Assembly: GCA_020629695.1 (NCBI GenBank)
Contig: JAHDCV010000021.1
Coordinates: forward strand, 23,923-60,733
Origin: Acidimicrobiales bacterium
GTDB taxonomy: Bacteria; Actinomycetota; Acidimicrobiia; Acidimicrobiales; SZUA-35
DNA: 36,811 bases
Direction of reading: 5' to 3'
A model generated the notes under the pieces. The model was not told where the DNA came from and ran no database searches. It worked only from the letters and a program-made list of their open reading frames with translations. Positions 33,082-36,811 of this stretch are shown here, piece by piece (the first letter of the stretch is position 1; each line of letters starts with the position of its first letter). Made by a program: the position numbers and the translations under genes.

Positions 33082-35094
33082 ATGGATCGATTCGACCCCT
33101 CCACCGACGACGTCTTCGCTGCACTCAGCCGGAGCGACCTCACCTCCGGCCCGGCGATGGACCGGCGCCGATTCCTCCAGGGCGCCGCGGCCACGGGTGC
33201 GGCTGCGGCCATCCCGTTCGGCCTCGCGAACCCGGCCGCCGCCTCCACCGACGGCATCATCCAGCCGCTCGGCAGCCGCGACGGTGTCGCCGTGCTGATC
33301 ACGATGGGCGGTGGCAACGACGGTCTGAACACCGTCGCCCCCATCGGCGACGGGCGTTACCACGACCTCCGCCCGCGCCTGGCGCTCGATCCGAGCGCCG
33401 CGCTGTCGGTCCACGGCGGCCGGGCCTTCCACCCGAATCTGGTCAACCTGAAGGCCCGGTTCGATCAGGGTGACGTCGCCGTGATCGACGGCGTCGGTCA
33501 TCCCGTCCGTGAGCTGTCCCACTTCACCTCGATGGAGCGGTGGATGGTCGGACACTCGAGCGACCGCGGGTCCACCGGCTGGGTGGGGCGCTATCTCGAC
33601 TCCCTCGGGGATGCGTCCGAGCTCGCCGGCGTGACCATCGGCAACGCCGTGCCACTCAACATGATCGGGGCTCGTGCGGCCGCGGTGTCGTTGCCGACCG
33701 GCAAGTGGGCCGTCCCGAAGATCGATCCCACCGACGACATCCGCACACGTGAATACGCGGCGCTCGCCGCACTCGGCAACGGGCCGTCGGGATACGGACC
33801 TCTCGGAGACGCGCTGGCCGCCGCCAACGGTTCGGCCCTGGCACTGGCCACCGCGATCCGTCCCGTCTACGAAGCCGAGCTCCCCGCGGGACCTCTCGTC
33901 GACAAGCTGGAGCTCTGCGCCCGCCTCATCAACGCCAACGTGGGACTCCGTGTGTTGCACGTGAAGTTCGGCGACTTCGATTCCCACTCGGGACAACCCG
34001 AGATGCACGATGCCCGGATGGCCGAGCTCGACGCCGGGATCCAACGCTTCTTCGACGCCCTCGCCTCACCCTGGATCGACCAGGCCGTGGTGCTCTGCCT
34101 GTCGGAGTTCGGCCGCCGGGCGAAAGAGAACCGCTCGCGGGGCACCGACCACGGACGGGCCTCCACGCTGCTGGCCATCGGGCCCGGGGTGAAGGGGGGC
34201 TACCACGGTGAGATGCCCTCGTTGTCCGCCCTCGATCGCAACGGGAATCTCGTGCCGACCGTCGACTTCCGCTCGGTCTACGCCTCGCTGCTCGACACGT
34301 GGCTGGACGGCGACGCCGACGCCGTGCTCGGCGGGAACTACGAACGACTCGATCTCTTCGACCGGCCGGGCGACGTTCCGCCGTCGACGCCACCGGGGCA
34401 GGTCTCCGTGCTCGAGATGCGCGACGAGGTGATCCGGCTCTACCTCGCCTACTTCGGGCGCACTCCGGACAACACCGGTCTGGAGTACTGGGTGTCCCGC
34501 CGTCGCAACGGACTCTCGCTCAACTCGGTGTCCGAGGAGTTCGCCGGGTCCGGCGAGTTCCGCCAGCGGTACGGGGACGTGGACGACCGGGCGTTCGTCG
34601 ACCTCGTCTATCAGAACGTGATGAAGCGCTCCCCCGACCGTGCGGGCGCCGATTACTGGAACGGCGAGCTGTCGAGAGGGATGCGTCGCGGCGACGTGAT
34701 GACCGCGTTCTCGGAATCCGAGGAGTACCGGGGCAAGTCCCGTCCCACCATCGACGACGTGAACGGCAACGGCGCCATCGCCCGGCTGTATCTCGCGTTC
34801 TTCGAACGCCGCCCGGACGACTCGGGCCTCGAGTACTTCCTCGCCCGAGGGTTCACGGCGCGCCAGGTGGCCGACACGTTCGCATCATCCGACGAGTTCC
34901 GTCGCCGCTACGGGACACTCACCGACGGTCAGTTCATCGATCTGGTCTACGAGAACGTCCTGGGGCGACCCGCCGATCGCGACGGTCGGAACTTCTGGCT
35001 GGGTCGACTGGCCGACGGCGCCAGCCGTGGCGAGTTGATGCTCGCCTTCTCCGAGAGCGACGAGTTCGTGAAGGTCACCGGCACGATCCGCTGA
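33082..35094 (+). CDS. DUF1501 Tat-exported protein with four DUF4214 units
   Basis: A 670-residue exported protein. A twin-arginine signal (MDRRRFLQGAAATG around residues 26-39, then a hydrophobic stretch ending ANPAAAS) precedes the DUF1501 domain, which belongs to the alkaline-phosphatase/sulfatase-like superfamily. VAVLITMGGGNDGLNTVAP starts the domain, FGDFDSHSGQPEMHDARMA and LCLSEFGRRAKENRSRGTDH carry the usual Asp/His clusters. After about residue 440 come four DUF4214-type units at about 450, 507, 567 and 620 (for instance IRLYLAYFGRTPDNTGLEYW). Fusion of DUF4214 to a DUF1501 domain is the odd feature. ATG 33082 is one base after the DUF1800 stop; the ATG at 33157, just before the RRR, is an alternative. 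Confidence 0.9.
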   Translation: MDRFDPSTDDVFAALSRSDLTSGPAMDRRRFLQGAAATGAAAAIPFGLANPAAASTDGIIQPLGSRDGVAVLITMGGGNDGLNTVAPIGDGRYHDLRPRLALDPSAALSVHGGRAFHPNLVNLKARFDQGDVAVIDGVGHPVRELSHFTSMERWMVGHSSDRGSTGWVGRYLDSLGDASELAGVTIGNAVPLNMIGARAAAVSLPTGKWAVPKIDPTDDIRTREYAALAALGNGPSGYGPLGDALAAANGSALALATAIRPVYEAELPAGPLVDKLELCARLINANVGLRVLHVKFGDFDSHSGQPEMHDARMAELDAGIQRFFDALASPWIDQAVVLCLSEFGRRAKENRSRGTDHGRASTLLAIGPGVKGGYHGEMPSLSALDRNGNLVPTVDFRSVYASLLDTWLDGDADAVLGGNYERLDLFDRPGDVPPSTPPGQVSVLEMRDEVIRLYLAYFGRTPDNTGLEYWVSRRRNGLSLNSVSEEFAGSGEFRQRYGDVDDRAFVDLVYQNVMKRSPDRAGADYWNGELSRGMRRGDVMTAFSESEEYRGKSRPTIDDVNGNGAIARLYLAFFERRPDDSGLEYFLARGFTARQVADTFASSDEFRRRYGTLTDGQFIDLVYENVLGRPADRDGRNFWLGRLADGASRGELMLAFSESDEFVKVTGTIR

Positions 35095-35103
35095 CGCCGT
35101 CGC

Positions 35104-36327
35104 TCACCGTTTCCAGCGGACGAGTGACCGGTCGATCTCGGTGACGGTGTTGGCGCCGTTGAGCGCCATCGTCCGTTCCACGCCTGCTCGGAGGTCGGCC
35201 AGCAGATGGTCGACACCGGCTTCCCCGGCCGCCCCGAGTGCGTAGAGGTACGCACGGCCGGCCATCACCGCGTCGGCACCCAGTGCGAGGGCCTTGACGA
35301 TGTCGCTCCCCCGACGGATGCCCCCGTCGGCGATGATCGCCGTGCGACCACCGACCGCGTCGACGACCGGCTCGATCAGCTCGGCGATGGCCGGTGCATC
35401 ATCGAGCTGGCGGCCGCCGTGGTTCGACAGGGCGACACCCTCGACTCCGACGTCGACGGCGCGACGTGCGTCGTCGACGGTCTGCACACCCTTCAGCACG
35501 ATCGGGCCGTCCCATCGCGAGCGCAACCAGTCGATGTCGGCCCACGACAACGCCTGATCGAACTGCTCGGCGGTGTAGGCGCCGAGCGACACCGCACTGT
35601 CGCCGCCGTCGCCGACGGCTCGTCCCGCGACGTTCGCGAACGTGATCGGTTCGCTGTTCACGAACTTCCAGGTCCACGCCGGATGGAGCGCCCCGTCGAC
35701 GAACGTGCCGAGGCCGATCTTCGGGGGCAGCGTCATGCCGCGGCGTACGTCGCGTTCGCGACGTCCGAGCACGGCGGTGTCGACCGTGAGCAGCAGCCCT
35801 CGATACCCCGCCGCCGCCGCCCGGTCGATCAGCTCGCCGACCAGGCCCCGGTCTTTCCATGTGTAGACCTGGAACAGGTGCTGGCCCGACGGCGCGGCAT
35901 CCCGGACCTCCTCGATCGTGCGGGTTCCCATCGTCGACAACGAGTACGGCACGCCGGCACGCGCCGCCGCTCGAGCGACGGCGAGCTCGCCGTCGGGATC
36001 GGCGATCCGGGTGAAACCCGTCGGTGCGAGCATCAGCGGGAACGCGCAGTCGAGCCCGAGCACCGAGGTGGACGGATCGATGGTCGAGACGTCCCGCAGC
36101 ACCCGGGGCTGCCATTCGAGGTCGCCGTAGGCGGCGACGTTGGCATGCAGGCTGCGCTCGTCTTCAGCCCCTCCGTCGATGTAGTCGAACACCCCACCGG
36201 GCAGGCGTCGCTTCGCCATCCGGCGCAGATCGTCGACGTTGGCGGCCTTCGCGAGGCGTCGGGCCGTGGCATCGGTCTCGATCGGCTTGAGTTGGATCAC
36301 CGACCGGAGCGTGTCGAGCATGCGCAT
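35104..36327 (-). CDS. lldD: FMN-dependent L-lactate dehydrogenase-like enzyme
   Basis: FMN-dependent alpha-hydroxy-acid dehydrogenase of 407 residues, most like LldD2-type L-lactate dehydrogenases of actinobacteria that feed electrons to the quinone pool. LPGGVFDYIDGGAEDERSL, APTGFTRIADPDGE, SLSTMGTRTIEEV and LLTVDTAVLGRRERDVRRGM are the FMN-barrel blocks. LSNHGGRQLDDAPA holds the catalytic His, and IIADGGIRRGSDIVKALALG the phosphate site. It could act on another 2-hydroxy acid, and mycofactocin-type MftD is a more distant alternative. ATG 36327 is six bases after a minus-strand TAGCGT. The 3' end lies nine bases from the DUF1501 stop. Confidence 0.88.
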   Translation of the reverse strand: MRMLDTLRSVIQLKPIETDATARRLAKAANVDDLRRMAKRRLPGGVFDYIDGGAEDERSLHANVAAYGDLEWQPRVLRDVSTIDPSTSVLGLDCAFPLMLAPTGFTRIADPDGELAVARAAARAGVPYSLSTMGTRTIEEVRDAAPSGQHLFQVYTWKDRGLVGELIDRAAAAGYRGLLLTVDTAVLGRRERDVRRGMTLPPKIGLGTFVDGALHPAWTWKFVNSEPITFANVAGRAVGDGGDSAVSLGAYTAEQFDQALSWADIDWLRSRWDGPIVLKGVQTVDDARRAVDVGVEGVALSNHGGRQLDDAPAIAELIEPVVDAVGGRTAIIADGGIRRGSDIVKALALGADAVMAGRAYLYALGAAGEAGVDHLLADLRAGVERTMALNGANTVTEIDRSLVRWKR

Positions 36328-36339
36328 TCGGTCACGCTA
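36328..36339 (-). promoter_or_regulatory. Leaderless promoter, lldD
   Basis: Minus-strand TAGCGT (36339-36334) ends six bases before the ATG at 36327. Confidence 0.6.
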
Positions 36340-36416
36340 ACAAGCGGCTCGACGCGGCAACGGCGACCACCCGGCAACGCCATCCCCACGACGTAGTCCC
36401 GGAGCGTGGCATGCCC

Positions 36417-36430
36417 TACGCTGCGTGGTC
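36417..36430 (+). promoter_or_regulatory. Near-leaderless promoter, terminal gene
   Basis: TACGCT (36417-36422) ends eight bases before the GTG at 36431. Confidence 0.45.
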
Positions 36431-36811
36431 GTGTGGCGGTTCTTCGGGGGGCTCGCGCTGGTGATGATGATCGCCGGGGTCGTGTTGGTCGTCGTCGCGC
36501 CACGTGAGACGGTCACGCTCGATCCCAGTCTGACCTCGGGCGACGTGCCGACCACGTCGTCGAGCACCACCATCGAGGCGACGGTGGCGAGCGCCACCAC
36601 CTCGAGCACGACACCTCCTCCGACCACGACCCGGACGTCGGTCCCCACGAGTCGGGCCCCAGGTCTGGTGACCTCGACGACCGCGCCACCGCTCGCGACC
36701 CGGCCGGTGCCGTCGCTCAACGGCGGCGATCGACCCCGTGAGGACGAAGGCGCCGCGGCGGTCGAGGCGACGACGGTGGCCTTCGCCGCTCCGGTCCGCT
36801 CGACCACCCGG
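36431..36811 (+). CDS. Membrane-anchored Thr/Ser/Pro-rich protein (partial)
   Basis: The start of a gene that runs off the window; 127 codons are visible with no stop. A single N-terminal hydrophobic segment (FFGGLALVMMIAGVVLVVVA) could be an uncleaved signal anchor. It is followed by a long low-complexity stretch rich in Thr, Ser and Pro (TTSSSTTIEATVASATTSS, TPPPTTTRTSVPTSRAP), typical of extended linkers that hold a domain away from the membrane and may be glycosylated. The functional domain would lie beyond the window. GTG at 36431 is chosen from the TACGCT hexamer eight bases upstream; an in-frame GTG lies six bases earlier. A long open frame on the opposite strand here is a shadow. Confidence 0.6.
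   Translation, partial: MWRFFGGLALVMMIAGVVLVVVAPRETVTLDPSLTSGDVPTTSSSTTIEATVASATTSSTTPPPTTTRTSVPTSRAPGLVTSTTAPPLATRPVPSLNGGDRPREDEGAAAVEATTVAFAAPVRSTTR

Noticed and set aside
36337-36807. 156-codon open frame on the minus strand at the window end
   Set aside because: It is antisense to the Thr/Pro-rich gene, whose start has a promoter hexamer and a signal-anchor segment; the minus frame has only Val/Thr-rich low complexity.

Overview
The window is GC-rich, densely packed bacterial chromosome, about 36.8 kb with 34 protein-coding genes on both strands. No rRNA, tRNA, CRISPR array, prophage or insertion sequence was seen. The gene content (HelD-type helicase, CopC, LldD2-like dehydrogenase, DUF4916 protein, DUF4214 surface proteins, DUF1800/DUF1501 pair) and the strong use of leaderless starts suggest an actinobacterium. 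A member of Acidimicrobiia (Ilumatobacter/Iamia-like) is my best guess; that placement is inference.

Layout. 1-5.2 kb: M18 aminopeptidase, membrane pyrophosphatase (hppA) with a strong terminator hairpin, EVE-domain protein, and a glutamate/leucine-dehydrogenase-like protein lacking key catalytic residues. 5.3-9.4 kb: divergent PLP enzyme and YpfJ-type zinc metallopeptidase, then an exported DUF4214 protein. 9.4-14.1 kb (minus strand): hexapeptide acyltransferase, psuG coupled to an S51-peptidase-like protein with a cysteinyl-tRNA-synthetase-like tail, and selO. 14.1-17.1 kb: fatty acid desaturase-like protein and a large polytopic membrane protein. 17.1-19.9 kb: nagA and a flavodoxin-like gene on the minus strand, divergent from a small SelW-like selenoprotein with an in-frame UGA, then a SpoU/TrmH methyltransferase. 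19.9-24.0 kb: DUF2470/HugZ-like protein, alpha/beta hydrolase, a small conserved protein, HelD helicase. 24.1-27.0 kb: overlapping aldose epimerase, xylulokinase and unknown gene. 27.1-31.7 kb: DUF4916 protein, two non-haem-iron oxygenase-like proteins, GNAT, CopC, cyanophycinase-like protein. 31.8-36.8 kb: DUF1800-DUF1501 pair (the second carrying DUF4214 repeats), an LldD-like flavoenzyme, and the start of a Thr/Pro-rich membrane-anchored protein cut by the window end.

Two things stand out. First, 18765-19040 reads as one gene only if the TGA at 18810 is selenocysteine: it gives a CxxU motif in a SelW-type protein and is followed by a bacterial-SECIS-like hairpin. Second, about 20 genes have a TANNNT-like hexamer ending 5-10 bases (usually exactly 6) before the start codon, so leaderless transcription appears to be the main mode here and can be used to choose starts. 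Other points are a probable CTG start for nagA overlapping the flavodoxin stop, and the TGATG coupling of psuG to the S51/CysRS-tail fusion.
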